Assembly: GCA_028286605.1 (NCBI GenBank)
Contig: JAQBRE010000002.1
Span: 310,001-374,000, forward strand
Source: Parcubacteria group bacterium
Lineage (GTDB): Bacteria > Patescibacteria > Paceibacteria > UBA9973 > UBA2103
DNA length: 64,000 bases
Direction: 5' to 3'
The notes below the pieces were generated by a model that was given only the letters and a program-made list of their open reading frames with translations, was not told the origin of the DNA and did no database searches. Positions 32,347 to 41,208 of this stretch are shown one piece after another. The position numbers were made by a program, and so were the translations under genes. The stretch's first letter is position 1, and the number at the start of each line of letters is the position of its first letter.

Positions 32347-32913
32347 ATGATTACTCTCTACATCGTGCTCGGCATCATTGTCGTTATCGTTCTCTGGGTT
32401 ATCGCTGCTTTTAACGGATTCGTCTCGCGCGTTAACCATACGAAGGAAGCACTTGCTGATATCGATGTGCAGTTGAAGCGCCGGTATGACCTCATCCCTA
32501 ACCTCGTTGAAACGGTGAAGGGATATGCCGCACACGAATCTGCTGCGTTCGAGAATGTAACCAAGGCTCGCGCGGCAGCCATGGGCGCAAGCTCAGGCAC
32601 TCCTGCTGAAAAGGCCGCTGCTGAAAACCAGCTTTCCGGCACACTTAAAACGCTCTTCGCGGTTACGGAAGCGTACCCAGACCTTAAGGCGAATCAGAAC
32701 TTCCTTCAGCTTCAGAAAGAGCTTGGCGACACGGAAGACAAGATTCAGGCTGCACGCCGCTTCTACAACACCAACGTTCAGGACCTCAACACTGCACTCC
32801 AGTCTTTCCCTGGAAACATTATCGGTTCTTCGTTCCACTTCCAGAAAATGGATCTCTTCCAGCTCGATGCGACTGATTCTGCTGCTCGCGAACCGGTTAA
32901 AGTCAGTTTCTAG
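32347..32913 (+). CDS. lemA: LemA family protein
   Basis: 188 residues. N-terminal membrane helix (about 4-22) followed by a helical bundle. The signature is VNHTKEALADIDVQLKRRYD then LIPNLVETVKGYAAHE (about 30-65), with RRFYNTNVQDLNT later on. LemA proteins are often encoded with HtpX or TPM proteins and are thought to act in envelope protein quality control. Here a coiled-coil gene and htpX follow. Confidence 0.95.
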   Translation: MITLYIVLGIIVVIVLWVIAAFNGFVSRVNHTKEALADIDVQLKRRYDLIPNLVETVKGYAAHESAAFENVTKARAAAMGASSGTPAEKAAAENQLSGTLKTLFAVTEAYPDLKANQNFLQLQKELGDTEDKIQAARRFYNTNVQDLNTALQSFPGNIIGSSFHFQKMDLFQLDATDSAAREPVKVSF

Positions 32914-32990
32914 GCTGCGTAGAAGCATTCTTCAGATTTTCTTTATCTCGTCTTGATATCTTTTTGAAGGCGAGCAAAAGCTTCGATTGA

Positions 32991-32996
32991 TATACT
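32991..32996 (+). promoter_or_regulatory. -10 box of the coiled-coil gene
   Basis: TATACT ends 8 bases before the ATG at 33005. Confidence 0.5.
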
Positions 32997-33004
32997 GACA
33001 AGAT

Positions 33005-33283
33005 ATGATTAAAAAAGAACTCACACTCAAAAAAGACACTAAGAAAGAAAGCGAAATCGCAGCACTGGCTCGTATGGTAGCGAATGGATTTAACCATATG
33101 CTCGAAGTGATGGACGAAAAATTTGAGGCAGTCGATAAGCGATTCGATAAATTAGAGGATCGCGTGGATATTTTAGAAAATAAAGTTGATGGAATTAGTG
33201 ACCTTCTCCACAGTGTGGTTATGCCGACACTTGAAGCTCACGACGGACGTATTAAACGTATAGAAAAAACAGCATTCGCATAA
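33005..33283 (+). CDS. Small coiled-coil protein between lemA and htpX
   Basis: 92 residues. Lys-rich start (MIKKELTLKKDTKKESE), then heptad repeats from about 30 to 75 (FEAVDKRFDKLEDRVDILEN with VDGISDLLHSV), predicting a trimeric or dimeric coiled coil. No membrane segment. Similar short coiled-coil proteins occur widely in Patescibacteria. It has its own -10 box, and htpX starts 4 bases after its stop, so it is translated with the protease. Confidence 0.65.
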   Translation: MIKKELTLKKDTKKESEIAALARMVANGFNHMLEVMDEKFEAVDKRFDKLEDRVDILENKVDGISDLLHSVVMPTLEAHDGRIKRIEKTAFA

Positions 33284-33287
33284 AACA

Positions 33288-34199
33288 ATGGCTACCTTAT
33301 ACCAAGAACGATCAAGCAATATATGGCGAACGGCATTCCTGATGGCGTTCTTTCTGGCCGTCGTACTTGGAATCGGCTATTTCATAGCGTGGTATTACAA
33401 TTCACTGGCAATCTTGATCGTGGCAGTGATATTTGCGGTGGCAATGAACTTCTGGAGCTACTGGTTCTCTGATTCGACCGTGCTTTCCATGACCGGTGCG
33501 AGGCCCGCCTCCCGCGAAGAATTCTTCGATTTCTATACCGTCACAGAGAATCTTGCCATTACGGCTGGTCTCCCGATGCCGAAGCTATATGTGCTCGACG
33601 ACCCTTCTCCCAATGCATTCGCAACCGGGCGCAATGAGAAACACGCTGTTGTTTGTGCAACCAGCGGCTTGCTTGCTATGATGACGCGCCAGGAACTGGA
33701 AGGCGTTATCGGGCACGAGCTTTCGCACGTGAAGAATCGCGACATCCTCGTGATGACGGTTGCCGTGGTTCTTGCAGGATTCTTGGCTATTATCGCTGAC
33801 ATTTTCATACGCGTTTCGTTCTGGGGCGGCGGTCGCGGCAATAATGATCGTGGTGGTAACCCTATCGTTCTTATCCTTGGTATCGTCGCGATAATCCTTG
33901 CCCCTATCGCGGCACAGCTCATTCAGCTCGCTATTTCGCGTCGTCGTGAATACCTTGCAGACGAATCGGGCGTATTGCTTACGCGCTATCCCGAAGGGTT
34001 GGCCTCGGCGCTTCAGAAAATCGGTGCGTATGCGCTACCGATGCGCCGCGCTTCGCATGCAACAGCTCATCTATTTATCGGGGACCCGTTCGGTGCTCAG
34101 AAGAGCAACTGGATCAACAATCTGTTCTCTACGCACCCGCCTATCGCAGACCGCGTTCGTCGTTTGCTCGGGCAGGCGTCTGCACCGGCAGCTGAGTAA
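33288..34199 (+). CDS. htpX: HtpX-like M48 zinc metalloprotease
   Basis: 303 residues. Membrane protease that degrades damaged membrane proteins. Two N-terminal helices (about 13-33 and 38-56), zinc site HELSH (His143, Glu144, His147) with third ligand Glu221 in EYLADE, two more helices (about 153-175 and 193-215), and the C-terminal STHPPIADRVRRL. Gene order lemA-coiled coil-htpX supports an envelope quality-control unit. Confidence 0.95.
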   Translation: MATLYQERSSNIWRTAFLMAFFLAVVLGIGYFIAWYYNSLAILIVAVIFAVAMNFWSYWFSDSTVLSMTGARPASREEFFDFYTVTENLAITAGLPMPKLYVLDDPSPNAFATGRNEKHAVVCATSGLLAMMTRQELEGVIGHELSHVKNRDILVMTVAVVLAGFLAIIADIFIRVSFWGGGRGNNDRGGNPIVLILGIVAIILAPIAAQLIQLAISRRREYLADESGVLLTRYPEGLASALQKIGAYALPMRRASHATAHLFIGDPFGAQKSNWINNLFSTHPPIADRVRRLLGQASAPAAE

Positions 34200-34223
34200 G
34201 ATTCGTGCTATAACAATCCCACT

Positions 34224-34310
34224 GGAGGCGTCGCATAGTGGTCTAGTGCACCACCTTGGAAAGGTGGCAGACTCGAAAGGGTCTCGAGAGTTCGAATCTC
34301 TCCGCCTCCG
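34224..34310 (+). tRNA. tRNA-Ser (anticodon GGA)
   Basis: 87 bases. Acceptor stem GGAGGCG/CGCCTCC, discriminator G, anticodon loop in CCACC-TTGGAAA-GGTGG, long variable arm as expected for Ser, and T arm with GTTCGAATC. CCA is not encoded. Confidence 0.95.
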
Positions 34311-34324
34311 CTATTGAGATAGAA

Positions 34325-34359
34325 AAAAGGAATGGCCCGCGAAGCGGGCCATTCCTTTT
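34325..34359. terminator. Bidirectional terminator between tRNA-Ser and dsbA 2
   Basis: 16-bp perfect stem (34325-34340 with 34344-34359) with A/T tracts at the ends, working for both convergent units. Confidence 0.85.
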
Positions 34360-34384
34360 ACTCGCAGCGTATTATCTTAGGTAC

Positions 34385-35092
34385 CTACCGCGAAATAAGT
34401 GCCACATCTATTGCCTTTGCCATGTCTGCGTAGGCCTCTGCACCACTTATAAGCTGTCTGCCGATAACGAACGATGGAGTCGAATTGATTCCAAGGTCGC
34501 TACCTTCAGAACGATCTGCACTAATGCGCGCCTCATACACCGTCTTATTTGCATTCGTGTCGTTCGTTAGCATAGCGAAATCCATACCTGGAATGCTTTG
34601 CGTTACTGAACGAATATGAGCAAGGTTAGCATCAGCATTCAGAATATTTTCCTGAGGCTGAGAAGCGTACATTGCCTGGTGCCAGGCACCGAATTTATCC
34701 GGGTACATATGCCACACCGCACGCGCATAGAGCGCGTCCATATCGGAGTCAGACCCTATGAACTGGAAGTCTTTGAAGACAATACGTATCTTCCCGGTAT
34801 CCACGTAATTCTGGATTATTTGAGGAAGTTCCGTAGTGTCGAAGCGACTGCAGAACGGACATTGATAATCAGACCAATACGCCATTGCTATCGGCGCATT
34901 CGGATCGCCTATAGTTGGCTCGTTCGTGGTGTTAATCTTACTAATTTCAACAGCGACGGATGGATTCGTATTCGGGTTCTTCATCGGTTGTGATGACGGT
35001 TCGCCCCGTATATACATCACCCCTGCAATGAGAACACCTGCTGCAAGTACTGCGATCGGTGTTGCCACCTTCGCGAGTGCTGATAGATTCAT
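34385..35092 (-). CDS. Membrane-anchored DsbA-family thiol oxidoreductase (2)
   Basis: 235 residues. N-terminal helix (about 8-27), thioredoxin fold with CPFC at 78-81 (SDYQCPFCSRF) and cis-Pro loop GINSTPSFVIG. Paralogue of the protein at 12228-12947. ATG at 35092 (MNLSALAKVA) is chosen because the longer frame lacks a signal and TAGCAT (complement 35101-35106) ends 8 bases upstream. Likely reoxidised by the VKOR protein. Confidence 0.9.
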   Translation of the reverse strand: MNLSALAKVATPIAVLAAGVLIAGVMYIRGEPSSQPMKNPNTNPSVAVEISKINTTNEPTIGDPNAPIAMAYWSDYQCPFCSRFDTTELPQIIQNYVDTGKIRIVFKDFQFIGSDSDMDALYARAVWHMYPDKFGAWHQAMYASQPQENILNADANLAHIRSVTQSIPGMDFAMLTNDTNANKTVYEARISADRSEGSDLGINSTPSFVIGRQLISGAEAYADMAKAIDVALISR

Positions 35093-35135
35093 ATATTTGC
35101 ATGCTACTAGTAAGTAATGACTGGAGCGGTATTCA

Positions 35136-35492
35136 CTAGTGCAGCTTTGGATGAAGGATGCCGTCAGAAAATAGTTGTTGCAGCGGGCTTCGCGGAAGAT
35201 GCGAATCACACTGGGGATAGAGCGGACAGAAGTATGAAATGAGCGCCAGAAGTACTATAAAAAGTTCGCTGATGAGCGCAACGAACAAGAGCGCCGCGAG
35301 CTGCGGTATGGAAGAGGCAAGCGCATGCTGCCAGGCGACGACGCTTTCACCAAGATCCTGGCAAAGTGCCGGTGCATTGCCCACGTTTGCGCACGATGCG
35401 ACACGTGCAGACACATCCGCGTGTACTGCAGCGTATCCAGCGAAAATACCGATGATGGCAAGTATGGCAGCGGCAGCAAAGAACCTTCTCAT
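35136..35492 (-). CDS. Small membrane protein of unknown function
   Basis: 118 residues. Two hydrophobic helices (about 5-25 and 60-85) with a Cys-containing loop between them (VASCANVGNAPALCQDLGES) and a C-terminal CPLYPQC. The four cysteines in extracytoplasmic or loop positions suggest disulfides, interesting beside a DsbA gene. Begins 2 bases after the ogt stop, so cotranscribed with it. No family recognised. Confidence 0.55.
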   Translation of the reverse strand: MRRFFAAAAILAIIGIFAGYAAVHADVSARVASCANVGNAPALCQDLGESVVAWQHALASSIPQLAALLFVALISELFIVLLALISYFCPLYPQCDSHLPRSPLQQLFSDGILHPKLH

Positions 35493-35494
35493 AA

Positions 35495-35827
35495 TTAGCG
35501 AGAAACCTTCGGGTGCCACTGGCTCGTCTTGAGGTCTACTTTCTCTCCGCGGAACTGAACTCCTTCTTTAACGAGGAGCTTCTTTTTCGTAGTGATGCCA
35601 TCGCCATACGCGTAGCCAGAGAGTGCTCCGGTTGAACCGACGACGCGGTGGCAGGGAGTCGCCTTCGTATCTTGGTTGTGACTCATGACTGAGCCGACCG
35701 CACGTGCAGCGCCAGGGCGACCGGCAAGTTCCGCGACTTGGCCGTATGTTGCGACTGATCCTTTCGGAATGCTCGCAACGACGGCGTGAACCGTTTTTTG
35801 GAAGTTGGTTTGTGTGCTGTTCTTCAT
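35495..35827 (-). CDS. ogt: Methylated-DNA--[protein]-cysteine methyltransferase-like protein
   Basis: 110 residues, only the C-terminal active domain of Ogt/MGMT. Active-site PCHRVV with Cys59 is intact, so true transferase chemistry is possible (alkyltransferase-like proteins have Trp here). The helix-turn-helix SVATYGQVAELAGRPGAARAVG and the final KLLVKEGV are typical. Removes alkyl groups from O6-guanine. TATACT (complement 35834-35839) ends 6 bases before the ATG at 35827. Confidence 0.92.
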   Translation of the reverse strand: MKNSTQTNFQKTVHAVVASIPKGSVATYGQVAELAGRPGAARAVGSVMSHNQDTKATPCHRVVGSTGALSGYAYGDGITTKKKLLVKEGVQFRGEKVDLKTSQWHPKVSR

Positions 35828-35833
35828 CAATTT

Positions 35834-35869
35834 AGTATATCAAATATGCTTTTATAAAGCTGGTATCAT
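35834..35869. promoter_or_regulatory. Back-to-back promoters of ogt and the DUF192 gene
   Basis: Minus strand TATACT (35834-35839), 6 bases from the ogt start; plus strand TATCAT (35864-35869), 6 bases from the DUF192 start. The two start codons are 48 bases apart. Confidence 0.55.
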
Positions 35870-35875
35870 AGGCGT

Positions 35876-36379
35876 ATGTATGAAGGCGTAGACACCGCGC
35901 ATAAAAGACAATATGTCCGATACGGCATCGTCGCCTTCGTGGTGCTCGGCGCACTGGTCGGCTGGGCCTGGTATGCGCACCCGATGTCCGATAGTCATCT
36001 TTCCATATTCCCCACTGCTACCACCACGCCTTCAAGCGCCATATCCTATGAAATCGTTACAAGTACGGCAGATCAAGAAAGGGGACTAGGTGGTCGTGCG
36101 AATATTCCCCCTGATTACGCGATGCTTTTCGTGTTTCCGAAGGACGGAACGTACGGATTCTGGATGAAAGACATGCTCGCAACCATCGACATGATCTGGC
36201 TCTCGGACAATGGAACGGTCGTGCACCTCGAGCAGAACGTCGCACCTTCAACCTACCCGCATGTCTTTTATCCGAACACGCCGGCACGATACGTCCTAGA
36301 GATGCGCGCAGGGCAGGCAGCCGCACGAGACCTCGGCATCGGTTCTAAAATTTCCCTTCCCTTGCCATACGGAAAATAG
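35876..36379 (+). CDS. DUF192 domain protein, membrane-anchored
   Basis: 167 residues. One membrane helix (about 16-34), then a DUF192 domain (about 58-165) with ERGLGGRANIPPDYAMLFVF and FWMKDMLATIDMIWLSDNG. Small beta-rich extracellular domain, common in Patescibacteria and archaea, function unknown. Confidence 0.88.
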   Translation: MYEGVDTAHKRQYVRYGIVAFVVLGALVGWAWYAHPMSDSHLSIFPTATTTPSSAISYEIVTSTADQERGLGGRANIPPDYAMLFVFPKDGTYGFWMKDMLATIDMIWLSDNGTVVHLEQNVAPSTYPHVFYPNTPARYVLEMRAGQAAARDLGIGSKISLPLPYGK

Positions 36380-36492
36380 ATTTCAAAGTGACCGGTATCC
36401 ACAGTAAGAATTGATGAAGCGAGGGTACAATTTACCTACGTCGACATAGCTCCACGTTCTTCGACGCCTATTATCTTTTAACCGCATCGCGT

Positions 36493-39342
36493 ATGAAACA
36501 GATCAAAAAAAGGGATGGTCGAGTCGTTGAATTCGAGCCGCTAAAGATAGCGGCCGCGATGCGGAAAGCGTTCGAGGCGAACAACACGCCGATCGCGGAT
36601 GATGATCTGGATCTTTTGATACTTGCTATAGAAGTCGATCTGGAATCCTCATTCCTCGAGTCCACTCCTTCTGTTGAATACGTGCAGGATACGGTTGAGA
36701 GAACGCTGATGAAGGCGGGGCATCTGGATGTCGCGAAGTCGTACATCGTGTATCGCTATCAGCACGAGAAGATACGCGAAGCGAAACAGGAGGAAGTGCT
36801 CGAAAAGATCGAGGAGAATCAGCTCATGGTGAAGACACGTACCGGCCGCATGGTTGCGTATAGCGAAGATGAAGTACGGGCGAATCTTATGCGCCTGAAG
36901 GGTTTGAACATGGAAGTGCTCGATATCGAGAACATCCTGGCGAACCTCAAGTACGAGCTCTATGAGGGAATGACGACGGACGAAGTGAGTCGTGGCCTTA
37001 TCATGGTGGCGCGTTCGATGATCGAGCGCGATCCGGCATATTCTATGCTCGCCGCTCGCCTTCTCCTGAACAACTGGTATGGAGTCGTCTTCGGTGCAGA
37101 TTTCGAGAAAGAGAAGCTTATCGATGCGCATGAGCGCGTCTTCGTGCGTAACATGACGCGCTTGGTGAAGGAGGGCGATCTTGATGAGCGCATGGCTGAA
37201 TACGACCTCGGCAAGATGGCACGCGCGATGATCGTTCAGAACGATCAGCTCTTCGAGTACATGGGCCTTGAGATCATGTCGAGCCGTTACTGCCTTGAGG
37301 ATCCTAAGACGAAGAAGTCGCTCGAGACGCCGCAGATGCTCTGGATGCGCATCGCTATGGGCCTTGCTATCGCCGAGAAGAAGGAAGATCGCGAGCGCGT
37401 CGCTATGGAATTCTATGATGTGCTTTCAAATTTCTATTACACGCCAGGCGGTCGCACGCTCTTCCAGGCAGGCGCGAAGAAGGCGCAGCTTTCGAACTGC
37501 TTCCTCAACGTCGTTCCGGATTCGCTCGACGGCATCTTCAAGTCCTTCAGCGACAACGCGCAGTACCTTAAGTGGTCTGGCGGTACCGGAACATCATGGA
37601 GCCGCGTCCGCGCGACCGGTTCGTTCATCAAGGGTACGGGTGTCGGGTCACAGGGACCTATCCCATTCCTCAAGATCGCTAACGATGTGAACATCGCCAT
37701 CAATCGTTCAGGCAAGCGTCGTGGCGCAGGCTGTGTGTATCTGGAGAGCTGGCACCTCGATATCGAGGACTTCCTTGAGCTTCGTAAGAACACGGGTGAT
37801 GAGCGTCGTCGTACGCATGATGTTAATACCGCGAACTGGATTCCAGACCTATTCATGAAGCGCGTCCGCGCGAATGGCGACTGGACACTGTTCTCTCCGG
37901 AAGAAGTTCCTGAGCTGACTGAAATCTACGGTGCAGCGTTCGAGAAGAATTATCAGGAATATGAGGCGAAGGCAGACCGCGGCGAGATCGCGCTCTTCAA
38001 GCGCATTCCTGCAGCAGACCTCTGGAGGAAGATGATCGGTATGCTCTTCGAGACCGGCCACCCATGGATTACCTGGAAGGATCCTTCGAACGTTCGCAGT
38101 CCGCAGGATCACGCGGGTGTCATCCACAACTCGAACCTCTGCACGGAAATCACGCTCAACACTTCGGATGATGAGACGGCAGTGTGTACGCTCGGCTCGC
38201 TCAACTTCGCGCTGTTCGTTACTCCTGACGCGAATGGCGTACTTCGCTTCGACAGCGAGATGGTGAAGCGCGTAACGAAGACGGCAGTCCGCATGCTCGA
38301 TAACGTTATCGACCTCAACTATTATCCGACCATCGATTCGTACAACGGGAACTCGCGCCATCGCCCGATCGGCCTCGGCGTACGCGGCTATCATGATGCG
38401 CTCTACAAGCTCGGTATCCGTTTCGACAGTAACGAGGCACTCGACTTCGCAGACGAAAGCATGGAAGTGATGGCGTATCACACGATCATGGCATCGAGCG
38501 AGCTCGCGAAAGAACGCGGCACGTATTCCACGTACAAGGGTTCGAAGTGGGATCGCGACATCTTCCCGCAGGACACGCTTAAGCTTCTTGAAAAAGAACG
38601 CGGCGAAACCATCGCGATGCCGGAAGGCGGCAAGCTTGACTGGTCACCAGTACGCACGCACGTGAAAGAGTTCGGCGTTCGTAACTCGAACATGATGGCT
38701 ATCGCACCAACTGCATCGACGGCGAATCTCGTCGGTTGTATCCCGTGCGTAGAACCTATCTACAAGAACATCTACGTGAAGAGTAATAAGGAAGGCGAGT
38801 TCGTCGTGGTGAACAAATACCTCGTCGAAGACCTCAAGAACCTGAATCTCTGGAACACCGACATGCTCAACAAGATAAAGGTTGCAGACGGCAGCGTGCA
38901 GCAGATTCCCGAGATCCCGCTCGCGCTTAAGGCGAAGTACAAGGAAGTGTTCGAGATCGATGCGCGCTGGCTCATCGAGGCGGCTGCACGTCGCGGCCGT
39001 TGGATGGACCAGTCCCAGTCCCTCAACATCTTCTATTCAGGCACTTCAGGAAAAGAGCTTTCCGACATCTACTTCCTCGCGTGGGAGCGCGGCCTCAAGA
39101 CCACCTATTACCTCCGTACCCTCGGCGCGTCGCAGGTAGAGAAGGCAAGCGTTTCAACAGCCGAATACGGATCAACGCATACCCGCGGAACCGTTACGGC
39201 CGAAGCGATGTCTATTCCTACGCCGTCACCCATCGCTGCTTCAGTGGCGTCCCCGGTACAGCAAACCAAGTTCGATGCAGCCTTCCTTGCGAAAGTCGCT
39301 TCAGGCGAAGAGGTGGGTATCTGCGAATCGTGCGAGTCCTAG
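36493..39342 (+). CDS. nrdA: Ribonucleoside-diphosphate reductase, large (alpha) subunit
   Basis: 949 residues. Makes deoxynucleotides. N-terminal ATP cone (about 2-95, KQIKKRDGRVVEFEPLKIA), then the 10-stranded barrel: SNCFLNVVPDSLDGIF with the first active-site Cys, GGTGTSWSRVRATGS, SGKRRGAGCVYL, and NLCTEITLNT with the thiyl-radical region Cys. C-terminal tail ends GICESCES, giving the CxxC pair that shuttles electrons. With the downstream NrdB (own promoter, 14-base gap) this is an aerobic class I enzyme; the glutaredoxin at 49019 could be a reductant. Confidence 0.95.
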   Translation: MKQIKKRDGRVVEFEPLKIAAAMRKAFEANNTPIADDDLDLLILAIEVDLESSFLESTPSVEYVQDTVERTLMKAGHLDVAKSYIVYRYQHEKIREAKQEEVLEKIEENQLMVKTRTGRMVAYSEDEVRANLMRLKGLNMEVLDIENILANLKYELYEGMTTDEVSRGLIMVARSMIERDPAYSMLAARLLLNNWYGVVFGADFEKEKLIDAHERVFVRNMTRLVKEGDLDERMAEYDLGKMARAMIVQNDQLFEYMGLEIMSSRYCLEDPKTKKSLETPQMLWMRIAMGLAIAEKKEDRERVAMEFYDVLSNFYYTPGGRTLFQAGAKKAQLSNCFLNVVPDSLDGIFKSFSDNAQYLKWSGGTGTSWSRVRATGSFIKGTGVGSQGPIPFLKIANDVNIAINRSGKRRGAGCVYLESWHLDIEDFLELRKNTGDERRRTHDVNTANWIPDLFMKRVRANGDWTLFSPEEVPELTEIYGAAFEKNYQEYEAKADRGEIALFKRIPAADLWRKMIGMLFETGHPWITWKDPSNVRSPQDHAGVIHNSNLCTEITLNTSDDETAVCTLGSLNFALFVTPDANGVLRFDSEMVKRVTKTAVRMLDNVIDLNYYPTIDSYNGNSRHRPIGLGVRGYHDALYKLGIRFDSNEALDFADESMEVMAYHTIMASSELAKERGTYSTYKGSKWDRDIFPQDTLKLLEKERGETIAMPEGGKLDWSPVRTHVKEFGVRNSNMMAIAPTASTANLVGCIPCVEPIYKNIYVKSNKEGEFVVVNKYLVEDLKNLNLWNTDMLNKIKVADGSVQQIPEIPLALKAKYKEVFEIDARWLIEAAARRGRWMDQSQSLNIFYSGTSGKELSDIYFLAWERGLKTTYYLRTLGASQVEKASVSTAEYGSTHTRGTVTAEAMSIPTPSPIAASVASPVQQTKFDAAFLAKVASGEEVGICESCES

Positions 39343-39348
39343 TATACT
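39343..39348 (+). promoter_or_regulatory. Internal -10 box of nrdB
   Basis: TATACT begins directly after the nrdA stop codon and ends 8 bases before the nrdB ATG. Confidence 0.5.
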
Positions 39349-39356
39349 GATAGCCT

Positions 39357-40391
39357 ATGCCAATCAATAAAGGCGCGAAGCCAGTCGACGTTAATAATCG
39401 CAAAGTAATCAACGGCGGTGATGCCGATGTGATGCAGCTCTATCCGATGCGCCACACGTTCGCGTGGGAAGCGTACAACGTAGGGAATGCGAATCACTGG
39501 TTGCCAACAGAGATCTCGATGCAGCGCGATATCGAGCAGTGGAAGAGCCCGACGGCTCTCACGGCAGACGAACGCCAGGCGTTCGAGACTGTCCTCGGTT
39601 TCTTCACCACAGCCGATTCCATCGCTGCGAACAATGTCGTACTCGCGCTCTATAAGCACATCACGAGCCCTGAGTGCCGCATGTATCTCCTTCGTCAAGG
39701 GTATGAAGAGGCGGTTCACACGCACGCCTATCAGTACATCGTGGAATCTCTCGGCATGGACGAGAGCAAGATCTTCAACATGTATCGCGATGTGGATGCT
39801 ATCTATCAGAAGGACAATCTCATACTTTCGCTGAACGAAGGCATCTTCGATCCTGAATTCAAGACCGGCACCTTCGAGAATGATCAGAAGTTCCTCGAGA
39901 ATCTCTGCGTCTTCTCACTCATCCTTGAAGGAATCTTCTTCTACTCTTCCTTCGCGGTCATGTTCGGTTTCCAGCGCCAGAACAAGCTCACCGGTTCCGC
40001 AGAGCAGATCCAGTACATCATGCGCGACGAATCGCAGCACCTGAACTTCGGCATCAACCTTATCAATGCGATCAAGGAAGAGCAGCCGGAGCTTTGGACG
40101 CCTGAATTCCAGCAGCGCATCATCGATCTCGTGAAGCGCGCCGTTAAGCTCGAATACACGTTCGCAACAGAGGTGTTCCCGCGCGGCATCTTCGGCATGA
40201 ATGCAGACGGCTTCAAGCAGTACATCGAGCACATCGCGGATCGCCGCCTCGAGCGCGTCGCTCTGCCTCTTCAGTACAATGTTGAAAATCCGTTCCCGTG
40301 GATGAGCGAAGCAGTGGACCTCAACAAGGAAAAGAACTTCTTCGAGACTCGCGTTACCGAATACAAGACCGGCGGCACGTTGAATTGGTAA
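39357..40391 (+). CDS. nrdB: Ribonucleoside-diphosphate reductase, small (beta) subunit
   Basis: 344 residues. Ferritin-like di-metal protein that generates the radical. All metal ligands of class Ia are visible: Asp87 (TTADSIAAN), Glu118 and His121 (EEAVHTHAY), Glu191 (LEGIFFYSSF), Glu225 and His228 (RDESQH). The radical Tyr is Tyr125, seven residues after Glu118, so it is not a tyrosine-less class Ic or Id-type variant. A terminator follows. Confidence 0.96.
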   Translation: MPINKGAKPVDVNNRKVINGGDADVMQLYPMRHTFAWEAYNVGNANHWLPTEISMQRDIEQWKSPTALTADERQAFETVLGFFTTADSIAANNVVLALYKHITSPECRMYLLRQGYEEAVHTHAYQYIVESLGMDESKIFNMYRDVDAIYQKDNLILSLNEGIFDPEFKTGTFENDQKFLENLCVFSLILEGIFFYSSFAVMFGFQRQNKLTGSAEQIQYIMRDESQHLNFGINLINAIKEEQPELWTPEFQQRIIDLVKRAVKLEYTFATEVFPRGIFGMNADGFKQYIEHIADRRLERVALPLQYNVENPFPWMSEAVDLNKEKNFFETRVTEYKTGGTLNW

Positions 40392-40409
40392 TTAACAATC
40401 TTATAGTTT

Positions 40410-40442
40410 GTAAGAAAAGCGTCCGGTGGACGCTTTTCTTAC
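40410..40442 (+). terminator. Terminator after nrdB
   Basis: 15-bp perfect stem (40410-40424 with 40428-40442) with a T-rich right arm. Confidence 0.8.
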
Positions 40443-40444
40443 GT

Positions 40445-40450
40445 TATAAT
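40445..40450 (+). promoter_or_regulatory. -10 box of the 40459 gene
   Basis: TATAAT ends 8 bases before the ATG; it sits at the foot of the nrdB terminator. Confidence 0.5.
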
Positions 40451-40458
40451 TTAATATA

Positions 40459-41121
40459 ATGTTCTCGAACTTCGAGCTACCGCAAAAAGTAATAGATATA
40501 ACTGCAAGCATCATAATCTTCGTAGCAATGCACGTGCCACTTTTGAGTCATGCTTTGCTTGCGGGACCAACTATTAATGAGCCTCAATATACTCAAATTG
40601 CTCATACACAGCCTGTAATTATTCCAACGCAATCAATTCAACCTGTTCAGCAAAAATCTCCCTCAGGTATGTCCAGCTCAACACCACAACAGGTTGGAGA
40701 GTTTACTGTAGTTGTAAACTGCAAAGACTTTAATCCTGTAAGTGCTATTATCTTAAAAAATGAATCGATAGTACAAACGATTTCTATTCTAGGTGCAGGA
40801 ATAACGGGAATTCATATGTGTGTACCAGCAGAAGTAAAGGATATTAATTTTGATAGCTATCCTGACTTTATGGTTCCATCTGATAATGGTAGTGGAGGTG
40901 CCACTTATGATTATTGGCTATTTAGCTCAACAACACAGCAATTTTCGTGTCCAGAGGGAAATTATAGATGTGGTTTGATGAATCCAGAATTTGATTCAAC
41001 GGCTAAAACTGTTATTAGTGTAGAACCGACTGGGGCAGGTCATGTCACTACAGACACTTATCGAATTCTTAATGGAAGGTTAGTTCTCTTGAAAGAGGTA
41101 AAGGAGAATGATTACGAATAA
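40459..41121 (+). CDS. Secreted AT-rich-gene protein with XAC2610-like domain
   Basis: 220 residues. Hydrophobic N-terminal segment (about 10-36), Gln/Pro/Ser linker (about 45-80), then a beta-rich domain with DINFDSYPDFMVPSDNGSGG and YDYWLFSSTTQQFSC, the calcium-loop-like pattern of XAC2610/FG-GAP-related proteins. Two Cys pairs (about 92/124 and 175/182 region) could form disulfides. The gene is clearly more AT-rich than its neighbours (codons AAT, TTT, ATA), suggesting a different origin. Function unknown. Confidence 0.65.
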   Translation: MFSNFELPQKVIDITASIIIFVAMHVPLLSHALLAGPTINEPQYTQIAHTQPVIIPTQSIQPVQQKSPSGMSSSTPQQVGEFTVVVNCKDFNPVSAIILKNESIVQTISILGAGITGIHMCVPAEVKDINFDSYPDFMVPSDNGSGGATYDYWLFSSTTQQFSCPEGNYRCGLMNPEFDSTAKTVISVEPTGAGHVTTDTYRILNGRLVLLKEVKENDYE

Positions 41122-41208
41122 TTTCGAAGCACGCCCGATTTATTTGTAAGCGAAACGCTCGCGGTGCGTCATACGTACTATAAAGGTATGGGTATATCAC
41201 TTGGTTTC

